Numbered from the stretch's first letter, positions 39,436 to 48,732 are shown. The stretch: DNA of 64,000 bases from Bradyrhizobium sp. U87765 SZCCT0048 (GCF_018131225.1 NZ_JAFCMM010000001.1:2728001-2792000), one strand, 5' to 3'. Numbers and translations are program-made. Notes: generated by a model not told the origin, from the sequence alone.

Positions 39436-39792
39436 TCAGATCTGGGTCGCGCCCCGTACCTCACAGGCACCGTCGGCAGCCTGCGTGTCGACGAAGCCGA
39501 AGCTGACCTTCTTGAAGGTCTGCTCCGAGTTCGGCTTGATCGGACCGGCGATGGTCTGCTGGATCTCGGTGACCTTGCCGGTGCTGCGCGTCGTGAACAC
39601 GCAGCGGATCTTGATGTCCTTGACCGCGAACGGATTGTCGTTGCCGAGGGTGATGTCGGCGATGCCGACATTGGTGTGTCCCCCCTTGCGCCAGACCTGC
39701 TTGATCACCTTCACCGCGTCGGCGGGATCCGCAGCGGCCGCAGCAAACGGCAGCACCGCGACGGCAAGCATGGCGAACGCTGATCTTTTCAT
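39436..39792 (-). CDS. Hypothetical periplasmic protein
   Basis: 118 residues with a clear signal peptide (MKRSAFAMLAVAVLPFAAAAADP, cleaved near residue 20). The mature part is beta-rich and contains two cysteines (IRCVF and DGACEV) that could form a disulfide. No family is recognised with confidence. GAGGA stands 5 nt before the ATG; a longer start four codons upstream is possible. The frame runs open into the next gene region, but those residues belong to shadows. The RDD-domain gene lies upstream on the same strand, 113 nt away. Confidence 0.75.
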   Translation of the reverse strand: MKRSAFAMLAVAVLPFAAAAADPADAVKVIKQVWRKGGHTNVGIADITLGNDNPFAVKDIKIRCVFTTRSTGKVTEIQQTIAGPIKPNSEQTFKKVSFGFVDTQAADGACEVRGATQI

Positions 39793-39905
39793 GACGATCC
39801 TCATTCGAAGACGCGACGAGCGCGTCGATGACGGCGCGCAAAGTCTATCCCGACGGCCGCGTTCCCGCAGCTCTTTTGTCGCCGCACGCGCAAAGGTCGC
39901 AAGCG

Positions 39906-40715
39906 TCACGACGCGATGATCCGGGAAACGGTGCCGCCACCGATGATCCCGAACCAGATGACGATCAGCAGGACGATCCGCAGCACGCTGAACGGGCGAT
40001 GACGGACAACGATCTCTCCGTCGCGATCCCAGGTGGTCTGGCCGTCGCGCTTCAGCGTGACATAGGCAACGACGATCGTGACCAGATTGACGAACGGAAT
40101 CCACAGTCCCTGTCCTCTGACCAGGACGGCAAATGCCCGCCAGAAGGCGAGCCTGAACGGCAGCCGTCGGCCCTCTGCGGTTCTCAGCGAGATGCCGTAC
40201 AGCGCCTTTCCCGGCGTCGTACCGAAACGGCTGATGCAGAACGCCTCGATCAGCAGGAAGAAGACGACGATCACCAGCAGCAGCGGGAAAGGCAGGAGGG
40301 CCAGCACCAGCGGCGAGAGGACCGGAAAGACGACCGAGCCCGCAGCCACGGCGATGATGGCGACAATGGCGAACGGAAGGAACGCAAACGATCCATCGAG
40401 CGATCTGGCAAAGAAGCGGCGCCATGGGTGGGTCTTCGGCACGAGATCCGACGCCGCCTCCGCCTGCGACGGATCAAGGCGCGCGGCGGCTACCACCTGC
40501 GCCCCGCGCGGCAGCTGGGCCGCCGAACGGCGCAGCCGCAGCCGCTCGACAATCGTCGGCGTCTCGGCGGCCTTGGTCCAGCCGGCCATGCCGTCGATCC
40601 AGACCAGCGTGTTGAGGCCCGTGCCGTTAGTTCGGAGCGCATCGACAAGGCCGCCGAAGTCGACGGGACCCGCGGTCTCGCCCTTGAGATTGACGTAGTA
40701 CCAGAGCTCGCTCAT
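39906..40715 (-). CDS. GYF_2-RDD membrane protein
   Basis: A 269-residue protein. The N-terminal ~55 residues match the GYF_2 type (WYYVN....GPVDFGGLVDAL....TLVWIDGMAGWTKAAE), a probable peptide- or protein-binding module facing the cytoplasm. The C-terminal part is an RDD domain with about four membrane helices (FFARSLDGSF, then helices around residues 150-260). The RDD marks include the RSLD acid/Arg and the GTTPGKALYGI segment. Function of such fusions is unknown; RDD proteins are suspected transporters or scaffold proteins. GGGAGGGGA lies upstream of the ATG at 40715. Confidence 0.82.
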   Translation of the reverse strand: MSELWYYVNLKGETAGPVDFGGLVDALRTNGTGLNTLVWIDGMAGWTKAAETPTIVERLRLRRSAAQLPRGAQVVAAARLDPSQAEAASDLVPKTHPWRRFFARSLDGSFAFLPFAIVAIIAVAAGSVVFPVLSPLVLALLPFPLLLVIVVFFLLIEAFCISRFGTTPGKALYGISLRTAEGRRLPFRLAFWRAFAVLVRGQGLWIPFVNLVTIVVAYVTLKRDGQTTWDRDGEIVVRHRPFSVLRIVLLIVIWFGIIGGGTVSRIIAS

Positions 40716-41319
40716 GACGTTCCCCCTCCCCGTGGAGCCGCCATGCACGCACGCCAGTCCGCTCAACGCTGGCCGAACAGCCTGACGGCTGCGCGGCCGC
40801 ACCGCGGAGAGATGGCGAAGACATGCAGGTTCCCACGCCACAAACCGGCACGGCGGCAAGCCCCCCTCGAGCCACCAGCAGACAGTGCCGCGGAGGGGTC
40901 AGTCAACCCGGTGATGGGCGACAGGATGGACAATGCCATCGGTTACGATTGCGCGGGCCCGAACCACCGGCGTCCTGCGGCAGAGACCGCGGATTGCGTT
41001 TCCAGGCCTTGTCGCCAGGTACGAAGCCCTTGAAAATCCTCATGTGTTGGTTGCACGGTGTCGCGCACCACCGCCTGTGAACACGCCTGAGCGCCCGAAA
41101 TGCAGACCCCGGCACAAGCGGCGTCCCGAGCGGGAGGCGCAAGGTGAAAGCGACGCGGACCGACCGAACGATCGACAGCCGAGCACTTGAAAACGCGCAC
41201 TGTACCTGGACGAGCTCATTGTCGAAGGCTTTCGCGACAGGCCTCGCAACAACCGTTGCCAAGCCATTTCGATGCCGCGCCATCAGCAATGCGTCATCCG
41301 GAATTGCGCGCGGCCGTGA
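40716..41319. other. Intergenic, no gene recognised
   Basis: 604 nt without a frame I can support. Short frames exist on both strands but show high Arg/Pro/Ser content typical of shadow frames in GC-rich DNA. No tRNA, terminator with T-run, or long inverted repeat was seen. It could hold a small RNA, but nothing in the sequence shows it. Confidence 0.5.
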
Positions 41320-41703
41320 TCAGTTGGTCCTCGCGATCTTGTCGGTCAGATATTCGTTCAGATCGCGAAAGTCCTTCACCGTCCATGTGAACGGCGGCAG
41401 TTTCACGCCGTTCGCGCGCAAGGTCGCAGGAATGAGATCGCCGTTTGGACGGAGGATCACGGAAGAGACAATGACGCCAGGATAGTCAAGCAGGCGCTTC
41501 TTGAAGGCGGGCGTGGTGAGATTGGGTGTCGGCGGATTGCTTTTATCAGCCAGCGGCCCGGTGCCCTTGACGTCATTTCCGTGGCACATGGCGCAACGGC
41601 TGACAAAAATCCGTTCGCCATTTCTGCTGTCTGCAAAAGACACCGAAGGCATGCAAAGCGCGATCGCCAATGCAGCAGCAATGAACTTCTTCTCAGCGAT
41701 CAT
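41320..41703 (-). CDS. Small monohaem cytochrome c
   Basis: 127 residues with a signal peptide (MIAEKKFIAAALAIALCMPSVSFA, cleaved near residue 24) and one haem-binding motif CAMCH at the mature N-terminus, so a periplasmic electron carrier. The region that normally supplies the distal methionine reads KLPPFTW instead of a MPPF-type motif; the only Met in the mature protein is inside CAMCH. The haem may be five-coordinate or use another ligand. GGAAGG lies 8 nt before the ATG. No oxidase or dehydrogenase gene is beside it, so its partner is unknown. Confidence 0.87.
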   Translation of the reverse strand: MIAEKKFIAAALAIALCMPSVSFADSRNGERIFVSRCAMCHGNDVKGTGPLADKSNPPTPNLTTPAFKKRLLDYPGVIVSSVILRPNGDLIPATLRANGVKLPPFTWTVKDFRDLNEYLTDKIARTN

Positions 41704-42234
41704 GACGTCGTGCCTTCCAATCGTGCCGGGCCATGTCGCATGACATCATGACCAGGGGTTTGCAGCGAGTTGGCACCGGCGTTTGCGAAGCGCGTTGAGC
41801 CCGTGCAGGATATCCAAGAGCAAGATGGACAGCCTACGCTCTCGCCAGCCGCATAATGACGCAAAGCGCCGATTGGCTTGAAGCGGTGCGTGCGCCGCTG
41901 TTCGCCGATGGCATCGAACGCGGGCGTGTCACCATCCATCACCGGCCGCACCAAACCCATGTTGTGGTCGACGGCTCCCCTGCCGATTCCGGCAGAGGAC
42001 CTGTCAGGCGAGACCACCCTCCCATCCGAAGCCCGCCCTGGCTCCCTGACGGGACCCTGTCCGCGGGCGACCCCGCGGCCTGTGCGGTCGTTCCCTCGCG
42101 GGGACAATGGAAGGCGCCCCTGTGGGCACTGGAACGGCATTGTTCTGGGATCATGGATCGTCGGCCCGGGTCTAGCCCGGTTCGTCACCGGTCTGGGAAA
42201 CCGGCCGGCCGGAGGCCTCAGACTTTGAATGTGA
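41704..42234. other. Intergenic, no gene recognised
   Basis: 531 nt between the cytochrome c promoter side and tRNA-His. An 885-nt plus-strand frame crosses it but reads through the reverse complement of the tRNA, so it is not a gene. Several GC-rich short inverted repeats lie at 42155-42220 (e.g. CCCGGGTC / GACCCGGG-like and CCGGTC / GACCGG type), possible tRNA 3'-processing or terminator structures. Confidence 0.45.
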
Positions 42235-42311
42235 TGGTACAGTTGGGTGGGCTCGAACCACCGACCTCCTGTTCCACAGACAGGCGCTCTAACCAACTGA
42301 GCTACAACTGC
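42235..42311 (-). tRNA. tRNA-His (GTG)
   Basis: A 77-nt gene with encoded CCA. Arms fit perfectly: acceptor GCAGTTG / CAACTGT, D-stem GCTC / GAGC, anticodon stem CCTGT / ACAGG with loop CTGTGGA (anticodon GTG), and T-arm GGTGG-TTCGAGC-CCACC. The base at -1 is T, so G-1 is not encoded; the discriminator is A73 and the first acceptor pair is G1-T72. This is the derived alphaproteobacterial tRNA-His form and contrasts with the G-1:C73 of most bacteria. Both phasin genes lie upstream on the same strand. Confidence 0.97.
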
Positions 42312-42493
42312 ATTCTTGATGGCGGGCGTTCAGTCAGGTCCAGCTGGGGACCCGGACGACGGCCCGCGAACGCGCCGGAAACTATGAGCATCGCGGCCCT
42401 TTGGCAAGGCCATCGGACCGGTTTGGACAACGTTCTTGCGGCTTTGAGCCGCCCGGACGCGCCGAAGGGGCCGGCTCGGGATCCGGAGCGGTG

Positions 42494-42931
42494 TTACAGG
42501 CCGGTCTTGAACGCCTTGGCGGCGCTGGACTTGATCGGCTCGACCGTGTCGGTCGCGACCTTCTGGCCGAGTTCGACAAGATCCTTCGACTGGGTGGTCA
42601 GCAGTTCGAACTGCTTGCGGGCGTGGCTGTTCATCAGCTCGAACGCATCGGTCACCGACCTGGAACCGAGGAGCGCCTGGGCAAAGCCGAAGGCCTCGTC
42701 GGTGTTGGTGCGGGCGATCTCCAGCAGCTTGGTCGCATAGTCGCTCGCGCCGCGTGTCGCCGACTGATAGGCAGCCTCGATGGCGCCGTTGTTTGCCTCG
42801 GCGGCTTCCTTGAACTTCTGATAGCCGTCGCGGGCCTGGGCAAAGCCCTTTTCAGCAAATGCGCGCATATTTTCCGGGAAATCGCCGAGGGCGGCCGGAG
42901 AAAACGAGAAGGGATCGGAATCATGAGCCAT
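42494..42931 (-). CDS. Phasin family protein
   Basis: 145 residues, mostly amphipathic helix, with a Phe/Pro-rich N-terminus (DPFSFSPAALGDFPENMRAF). Phasin_2-type patterns are visible: FAEKGFAQARDGYQKFKEAAE and EIARTNTDEAFGFAQALLGSRSVTDAFELMNSHARKQFE. Such proteins coat polyhydroxyalkanoate granules or associate with membranes. The ATG at 42931 has GAAGGA upstream; the open frame extends 22 codons further. A second phasin gene follows 172 nt upstream on the same strand. No PHA synthase is in the window. Confidence 0.88.
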   Translation of the reverse strand: MAHDSDPFSFSPAALGDFPENMRAFAEKGFAQARDGYQKFKEAAEANNGAIEAAYQSATRGASDYATKLLEIARTNTDEAFGFAQALLGSRSVTDAFELMNSHARKQFELLTTQSKDLVELGQKVATDTVEPIKSSAAKAFKTGL

Positions 42932-43103
42932 GGCGGCGGTCCTTCGGCGGGTTTTGGGAAACGCGGAACCCGGCCAGAGGCCGCAGGCCATCCGCAAGGA
43001 TCGATTGCAGGCCGTCGCCGGCCTGCAATCCTTTCGAATTACAGCAAGAGATTGTGCATTGCAACATAAACCGGCGCCGAATCCCGCCAGCGGACCCGCC
43101 CGA

Positions 43104-43475
43104 CTATTTCGGCTTCGCCACGTCCAGCGCGGCTCTGGTCACCGCCTGACCGATCTCGCTGGCCTGCTCGGCCAGCGTGCGCATCTGGGCCTGGACGTAG
43201 TCGCTATGCAGCTTCATCACCTCGGTGATGTCCTTGGCCCGCAGCAGATGCTCGGCATAGTCGAGCGACGCGGCGATGTTCTTTTCGGCGAATGTGATCG
43301 CCTTGACGCTGACGTCCTTCGCCCCGGCCCGCACGGCCTCGTTGCGGCCCTCGAGCGAGGTCGCAGCCTGCTGCGCCGAATTGAGGAAGCTCTCGAAAGC
43401 CTTGCGCGCCTGATCGAAACTGGCCTCCGCCATGGCCCGCAGCTCCTTGGGGACCTCAAACTTGTTCTGCTCCAT
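43104..43475 (-). CDS. Phasin family protein
   Basis: 123 residues, helical, related to the neighbouring phasin: MEQNKFEVPKELRAMAEASFDQARKAFESFLNSAQ, then TFAEKNIAASLDYAEHLLRAKDITEVMKLHSDYVQAQMR. It likely binds granule surfaces as part of a multi-phasin set. The ATG at 43475 has GGGAGG 6 nt upstream. It lies 172 nt upstream of the other phasin gene in the same direction. Divergence between the two suggests an old duplication, not a recent one. Confidence 0.88.
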   Translation of the reverse strand: MEQNKFEVPKELRAMAEASFDQARKAFESFLNSAQQAATSLEGRNEAVRAGAKDVSVKAITFAEKNIAASLDYAEHLLRAKDITEVMKLHSDYVQAQMRTLAEQASEIGQAVTRAALDVAKPK

Positions 43476-43805
43476 CGCCTGCCTCCCTGCTTGTCGCCGA
43501 TCCCGGCGCTCATCTTGTCTTGCGGCCGGCGGCCCGAGAACCGCGCCTCCGCGGCTCCATCGTGACGGCTCGACCAGCTTTTGCAACCGTTCGCAAATCC
43601 CAACGCAAAACCCGTCCCGCGGGTCCGCCGGCCCATAAGAATTAAGGATATCTGAGGTTTGCCGGTATAGGCAGGGAGCCCCGACATGGACCCGGGGGCG
43701 GCGGGGCTTTAGTAAAGGTTTTATTAAGACTGTTTACCCTGCGGCCACCGCGTCCGTGGCCGGCGTGCGGGGCGAGGGGAGCCACCGGAGACCATTCGAT
43801 CGATC
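43476..43805. other. Intergenic region before the PdhS-like kinase
   Basis: 330 nt between divergent genes, so promoters of both are expected. GTAAAGG...TTTACC inverted halves occur at 43712-43738 around TTAAGACTGTTTACC; the second half differs from a CtrA half-site by spacing or one base, so it is only a weak candidate site. No ORF is supported. Confidence 0.35.
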
Positions 43806-46800
43806 ATGCCGATCAATGAAGCCGAATTTCAGGTCCGCGGCATCCGCGATCCGCATCTTGCGGTTCACGCGACGAGCGGCCGGCCGGCCTGGCTCTGGGC
43901 AAACGACGGCACGCGCATTCTGTGGGCCAATCCGGCCGGCGCGGCCATTTTTGGCGCTGACAACAGCTCCGCGCTCGCCAACCGCACATTCGGGCCGGCC
44001 GACCAGCATCGTCGCCAGATCGCCCGCCTGGCCGGGCGCCTCTCGCTGAGCGGCGCGCCTCGCCTCGAGCGCCTGCGCGGCTTCGGGATGTCGCTGGGAC
44101 AGCTCCTCACCTGCGCCTGCACGCGGCTGGTGTTTACCGGCGGCGGCATCGGGGTGCTGGTGGTCGCGCTGGAGGCCGTCGGCAAAACGCAGCCTTTCGA
44201 ACTCCGCCTGCAGCACCTCGTCGACGACTTCGACGCCGCCGCCATCGCCTTCACGCCCACGGGGCTGCCGACAGCAGCCAATGCGGCGGCAATGGCGCTG
44301 CTGTCGTCGGCTCCGCTGGCGGCCGCCGGCCTCGCGCCACTGGGCCTCGACCAGGCTGGACAGGATGCCCTGCGCGGCGGCCACGCCACGGCCGAAACCA
44401 GCCTCGGGCACGTGACCCTGGATCGCGTCGGCCTTGCCAGCGAGCTTGCGCTGATTGCCATCATTGCGCCTCTGCCCGCCGAGAACACCGAACCGGAAGC
44501 TGAGCCTGCAGAAGGCGCGACGGAACAAGCGGAGCCCCCATTCCAGACGCAGGAGAGGGCGGCCGAACCGATGCCAGTGGCCCCGCCTCCGGCCGCCGCG
44601 GCAGCGAGCGCCCCGCCCGCCGACGAACCGACAGCCGGCCACACCGTTGCGGAGCCGACGACTGCCCCCGCCCCCGCCTCGATCATCCGCCCGCTCGAAT
44701 CTCTTCCGACACCGCTGGCTGCGTCGCCTGCCCCCATTGCGCCCGCGGCCGACGCCGCTGCCGCGTTGCCAGCCTGCGACAGTTCGGCCTTACATCAGGC
44801 GCCGCTCACCGACATCGGCCCGGAGCCCGACCATAGCTCTGCGGCCGCGACGAACGTGGTGCCAACACCGGAGCCTGCGGACACCGCGTCTTCTAAAGCA
44901 GTGCGGGGCGCCGTCGAAGAGGCGCAGCATCCATTGCCGCCAGAAGCGCCGCGGTTCACAGAGCCGTCGCCCCCCGATTCGGATGCAGTCGCACACAACG
45001 AACAATCGCCGCCGCCTCCTGCCATTATCGCACCCCTGCCAGAGTCCTCGGCGCCCGAGCTGTCGTCGACGCCGCCGCCAGCCATCCAGCCGTCGTACGA
45101 ACCACTACCTCCCGAGCCGCCGCTCGTTCCACGCCGGCATCCGCTGCGCTTCATGTGGCAGATGGATGCGGAGAACCGCTTCGCCCTCGCTTCGGACGAA
45201 TTCTCACGCCTGATCGGCCCGCGCACCGCCACCGCATTCGGCCGCCCATGGTCCGAAATTGCCGAGACATTCCACCTCGATCCCTATGGCCGTGTCGCGG
45301 CCGCGATCGCCACCCACGACACCTGGAGCGGGATCGTGGTCGCCTGGCCCGCCGACGGCGGCGGCACCCCGCTGCCGGTCGAACTCTCGGGCCTGCCGGT
45401 CTTCGACCGCAATCGTCAGTTTGAGGGCTATCGCGGCTTTGGCGTCTGCCGCGACCTCGACGCGCTCGCGCGGCTCGCGGAGCTGCGCCGCCAGGACACC
45501 CTGTTGCCGGCACAACCGCTGCACGCGCCGCCGCAGGCGCCATCAGCCGGCGAAGCGCCTCAACCCGTGGACACGCACATGCCCAGCGGTGACACACCTC
45601 CCCCGCCTCACGACGCCGGCTCGCCGGTGCCCTCAACGGAAGCGAACAAGCCCGTGGATACTCCCCCGAACGTCGTGCCCTTCCGGCCCGCCACCGACCT
45701 GAAGACGCCGACGCTGACGCCCGTGGAAAACAATGCTTTCAACGAGCTGGCACGACAACTCGCCGCACGGCTCGAAAGCGAGCGGCGCGATCTCGATGCC
45801 CGCGACGACGCCCACGAAGCGCCTTCGATCGCCCCCGACGAACTGTCATCTGTGCCGGACGAACCGGGCCCGGCAACCGCCGAGGCCCATGCTTCCGGGT
45901 TGCCGCACGGCGAGGCCCGGCGCGACACGCTGCTGTACGATCTCATGCCGGTCGGCGTCCTGATCTACCGTCACAACCGTCCGCTCTATGCCAACAAGGC
46001 GTTTCTCGCCCGCGTCGGCTACGCCGACTTGCCGGCCCTGATGGGCGCCGGCGGCCTCGACGCCCTGCATGTCGAGCCAGGTGCCGGCGATGGCGTCAGT
46101 TCACCTGAACAGGGCGCCCCAGTGACGATCGCTGCGACCGGATGCAACGAGCTGCCGGCCGAAGCGCGGCTGCATCCCATCACCTGGAACGGCGACGACG
46201 CCCATGCGCTGATCTTCACTGCGGCCGCAATGCCGCCGGCCCCGCAGCCGCTCGCGCCACCGGTCGCGCCTGCAGCGCAGGTCGATCCCACGCCCGCGAC
46301 ATCGCTCGAAGCGGAGCTCGGCACCATTCTCGACGCCACCGACGACGGCATCCTGATCTTCGACCAGGATGGCAACGTCGTCACCTGCAACCGCGGCGCC
46401 GAAGTGATGTTCGGCTATGGCGATCGCGATATCGTTCGCTGCCATCTCACCGATCTGTTCGCGCCCGATGATCGCGACCTCGTCCGCAAAGCCATCGACA
46501 CCGCCCGCGGCACGACCGGCCAGATCAGCGCGTCCGCCCGCGGCCGCACGCGCAGCGGCGAGATCGTGCCGTTGCGGTTGACGCTCGGCCGCAGCACGGC
46601 GAATGGCGAGCGGCTGTTCGCGATCGGGCGCCGTGAGGCTGTTGTGCCCGAAGCCCCAAAGGCGGCCGATGCGCCCCAGCAGCCCGATCGCGCCGCGCAT
46701 GCCCGCGCCGACATCCTCGCGCGCATCAGCCACGAGGTACGCACGCCGCTGAATGCCGTCATCGGCTTTGCCGACGTCATGATCGAAGAGCGCTTCGGCG

Positions 46801-47396
46801 CACTCGGCAACGAGCGCTATGCGGCCTACCTCAAGGACATCCGCGCCGCCGGCGAACGGGTGCTCGCCATCATCACCGACATGCTCGACCTGTCGCGCGC
46901 CGAGACCGGCAAGCTCGACCTGACCTTCGCCCGGCATGACCTCAACGACCTGGTCGAGAAGTGCGTCACGATCATGCAGCCGCAAGCCAATCGCGAACGC
47001 ATCATCATCCGCACCTCGCTTGCCCATGCACTGCCGCCGGTCACCGCGGACGCCGGTGCGCTGCGCCAGATCGTGCTGAATCTCGTCGGCAACTCGATCC
47101 ATGTCGCGCGCGCGGGCGGCCAGATCATCGTTTCGACCGCCCTCACCGATCTCGGCGACGTGGTGCTGCGCATTCGCGACAGCGGCCGCGGCTTCGCGCA
47201 TGGCGACGGCGAGGCGACGACCGAACCGTCGCGGGCCGCCGCCGAACAGGTCGCGCAGGACAATATCGGCATCAACCTGTCGCTGACCAAGGCGCTGGTC
47301 GAAGCCAACCAGGGCCAATTCCATATCAAGGCGACGCCGCAGGCCGGCACGCTGGTCGAAGTCGCCTTCACGCCGAAGGCCGCCCGCGCCGTCTGA
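43806..47396 (+). CDS. PdhS-like cell-cycle sensor histidine kinase
   Basis: A 1196-residue hybrid-free sensor kinase without obvious membrane helices. The N-terminus starts PAS-like (WLWANDGTRILWANPAG), followed by a very long Pro/Ala-rich disordered region (about residues 220-440 and 590-680), a PAS domain near residues 445-560, further PAS-like segments, and a C-terminal kinase. The phosphorylated residue is H976 in SHEVRTPLN; FADVMIEERFG and AAYLKDIRAAGE match the PdhS/PleC/DivJ group. The ATPase has VLNLVGNSI and DSGRGF, but the G2 box is weak (NIGINLSLTKALVEANQ). It should act on DivK in cell-cycle polarity; that is from the family, not shown here. Confidence 0.88.
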   Translation: MPINEAEFQVRGIRDPHLAVHATSGRPAWLWANDGTRILWANPAGAAIFGADNSSALANRTFGPADQHRRQIARLAGRLSLSGAPRLERLRGFGMSLGQLLTCACTRLVFTGGGIGVLVVALEAVGKTQPFELRLQHLVDDFDAAAIAFTPTGLPTAANAAAMALLSSAPLAAAGLAPLGLDQAGQDALRGGHATAETSLGHVTLDRVGLASELALIAIIAPLPAENTEPEAEPAEGATEQAEPPFQTQERAAEPMPVAPPPAAAAASAPPADEPTAGHTVAEPTTAPAPASIIRPLESLPTPLAASPAPIAPAADAAAALPACDSSALHQAPLTDIGPEPDHSSAAATNVVPTPEPADTASSKAVRGAVEEAQHPLPPEAPRFTEPSPPDSDAVAHNEQSPPPPAIIAPLPESSAPELSSTPPPAIQPSYEPLPPEPPLVPRRHPLRFMWQMDAENRFALASDEFSRLIGPRTATAFGRPWSEIAETFHLDPYGRVAAAIATHDTWSGIVVAWPADGGGTPLPVELSGLPVFDRNRQFEGYRGFGVCRDLDALARLAELRRQDTLLPAQPLHAPPQAPSAGEAPQPVDTHMPSGDTPPPPHDAGSPVPSTEANKPVDTPPNVVPFRPATDLKTPTLTPVENNAFNELARQLAARLESERRDLDARDDAHEAPSIAPDELSSVPDEPGPATAEAHASGLPHGEARRDTLLYDLMPVGVLIYRHNRPLYANKAFLARVGYADLPALMGAGGLDALHVEPGAGDGVSSPEQGAPVTIAATGCNELPAEARLHPITWNGDDAHALIFTAAAMPPAPQPLAPPVAPAAQVDPTPATSLEAELGTILDATDDGILIFDQDGNVVTCNRGAEVMFGYGDRDIVRCHLTDLFAPDDRDLVRKAIDTARGTTGQISASARGRTRSGEIVPLRLTLGRSTANGERLFAIGRREAVVPEAPKAADAPQQPDRAAHARADILARISHEVRTPLNAVIGFADVMIEERFGALGNERYAAYLKDIRAAGERVLAIITDMLDLSRAETGKLDLTFARHDLNDLVEKCVTIMQPQANRERIIIRTSLAHALPPVTADAGALRQIVLNLVGNSIHVARAGGQIIVSTALTDLGDVVLRIRDSGRGFAHGDGEATTEPSRAAAEQVAQDNIGINLSLTKALVEANQGQFHIKATPQAGTLVEVAFTPKAARAV

Positions 47397-47624
47397 CCGA
47401 CAGCGAATCATCGATCGCGGGACTGCGTCGCCGTCTTGTGATCAGCCGTGGATCGTTGTCCCGCTGTCATGAAGCCGTCCGCAAGGACACGCCACAATTG
47501 CACCACAGACCGTTGAAACAAGATACGTGTGGTGAGGGGCACTGCTGCTGACCATTCCCTCCGTCGATCGGAATTTCGTCCGGTCATCGGGGATGTCGCG
47601 TGCACCCGTGGTGAATGACGTTCG

Positions 47625-48569
47625 ATGCCCGTGACACATTTTCCTTCCAGCCATCACCCGGCCCGTATCGGGTGGCAGCTTGCCTCGCTCGCCGTCGGCG
47701 TGCTGGCGATGGCCGGATCGGCACCCGCTGCCGAGAATCCCTGGGCCTTTATCGAGAAGACTGCTCCGGCAGCCTCCGATACCCCCGCCGCAAGGCCTGA
47801 CGGTGCCAGCGCGTCGGCGGACATCGAAGCCACCGCACTTCCCGACTCCGCCAGCGTCGACTGGAGCGCGCTGAACTCCGGCCAACCGCCGCTGTCCGAT
47901 GCAGGACGCCGATCGGCATCGCGGGGCAACATCCGCAACATCGACGCCGCTCCCTCGGCGTGGTCGCGCAACAACACGCCGGAAGGTTTTTCCTCGCTGA
48001 CGGTGAAGCAGGCCGTGACGCCGTTCTGGGATACCAGGGTCGGCGCCGACATGAATGTCGCCAGCGGGCCTTACACGCTTGCTCCGCTCCCGGAAAAGCT
48101 CTCTACCGACGCGCGGCTGTCGCAATCGTCCGGCACCGCCTGGGCGTCGATGACCGCGCCCGGCCTCGGACCGGTATGGGACAAGACCGCGATCGAGGCC
48201 CGGCTCGATCCGGCGCAGGACACCAGCCGGCTGGGGACGTCGATCAGCAAGTCGCTGCCGCTCGATGGCAACGCCTACTCGCTAACCCTGGAAGGCGGCT
48301 ATCACGTCATCGAACAGTCGATCACGCCCGCGGCGCGCCGTGCGGCACGCAACTACGAGGTCGATCACGCCGCCAAACTCAACATCGCCGATACCGGCAC
48401 CAGCTTCATTGCCGGCCAGTCCTACTCGGCCAACGATGACAAGTGGCTCGGGCGGGTGGGCGCCGAGCAAAAGCTGTTCGGCGGGGTCAGCCTGTCGGGC
48501 CAGGTCAGCGAAACCGCGACCGGTAGCCTGAATAAAAGCCTGACGGCCGGCTTCAAAAGCAACTGGTAA
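47625..48569 (+). CDS. Hypothetical exported protein, possible outer-membrane beta-barrel
   Basis: 314 residues. The N-terminus has a signal peptide (ASLAVGVLAMAGSAPAAEN, cleavage after PAA). A low-complexity Ala/Ser/Pro region (residues ~45-100) follows, then alternating beta-strand patterns up to a C-terminal NKSLTAGFKSNW, where a terminal aromatic residue is like an outer-membrane assembly signal. I do not recognise a named family. It follows the PdhS-like gene by 228 nt and precedes a coiled-coil protein. No enzymatic motif is visible. Confidence 0.72.
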   Translation: MPVTHFPSSHHPARIGWQLASLAVGVLAMAGSAPAAENPWAFIEKTAPAASDTPAARPDGASASADIEATALPDSASVDWSALNSGQPPLSDAGRRSASRGNIRNIDAAPSAWSRNNTPEGFSSLTVKQAVTPFWDTRVGADMNVASGPYTLAPLPEKLSTDARLSQSSGTAWASMTAPGLGPVWDKTAIEARLDPAQDTSRLGTSISKSLPLDGNAYSLTLEGGYHVIEQSITPAARRAARNYEVDHAAKLNIADTGTSFIAGQSYSANDDKWLGRVGAEQKLFGGVSLSGQVSETATGSLNKSLTAGFKSNW

Positions 48570-48732
48570 TAATCCCGCTGCTACAACCCTAACGGATTGA
48601 TACCGAAGGATTGCCGGGGACACGCCGCAGATTGGCCGCGCTATGGTCAAAATCGGCTGGACACATGGCAAGGTCAATTTCGTCGTGCGGGGGACAGTCC
48701 GCGCTCGCTCAACGCGAAACAAGGAAAAGCCG

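Noticed and set aside
41856..42740. 294-codon plus-strand frame across tRNA-His
   Set aside because: It reads the reverse complement of the tRNA (segment GGLEPPTSCS), a well-known false-gene pattern, and its ends overlap a phasin gene.
43723..43738. CtrA site upstream of the PdhS-like gene
   Set aside because: TTAAGACTGTTTACC has the wrong spacing (six) or a mismatched second half; too weak to call a site.
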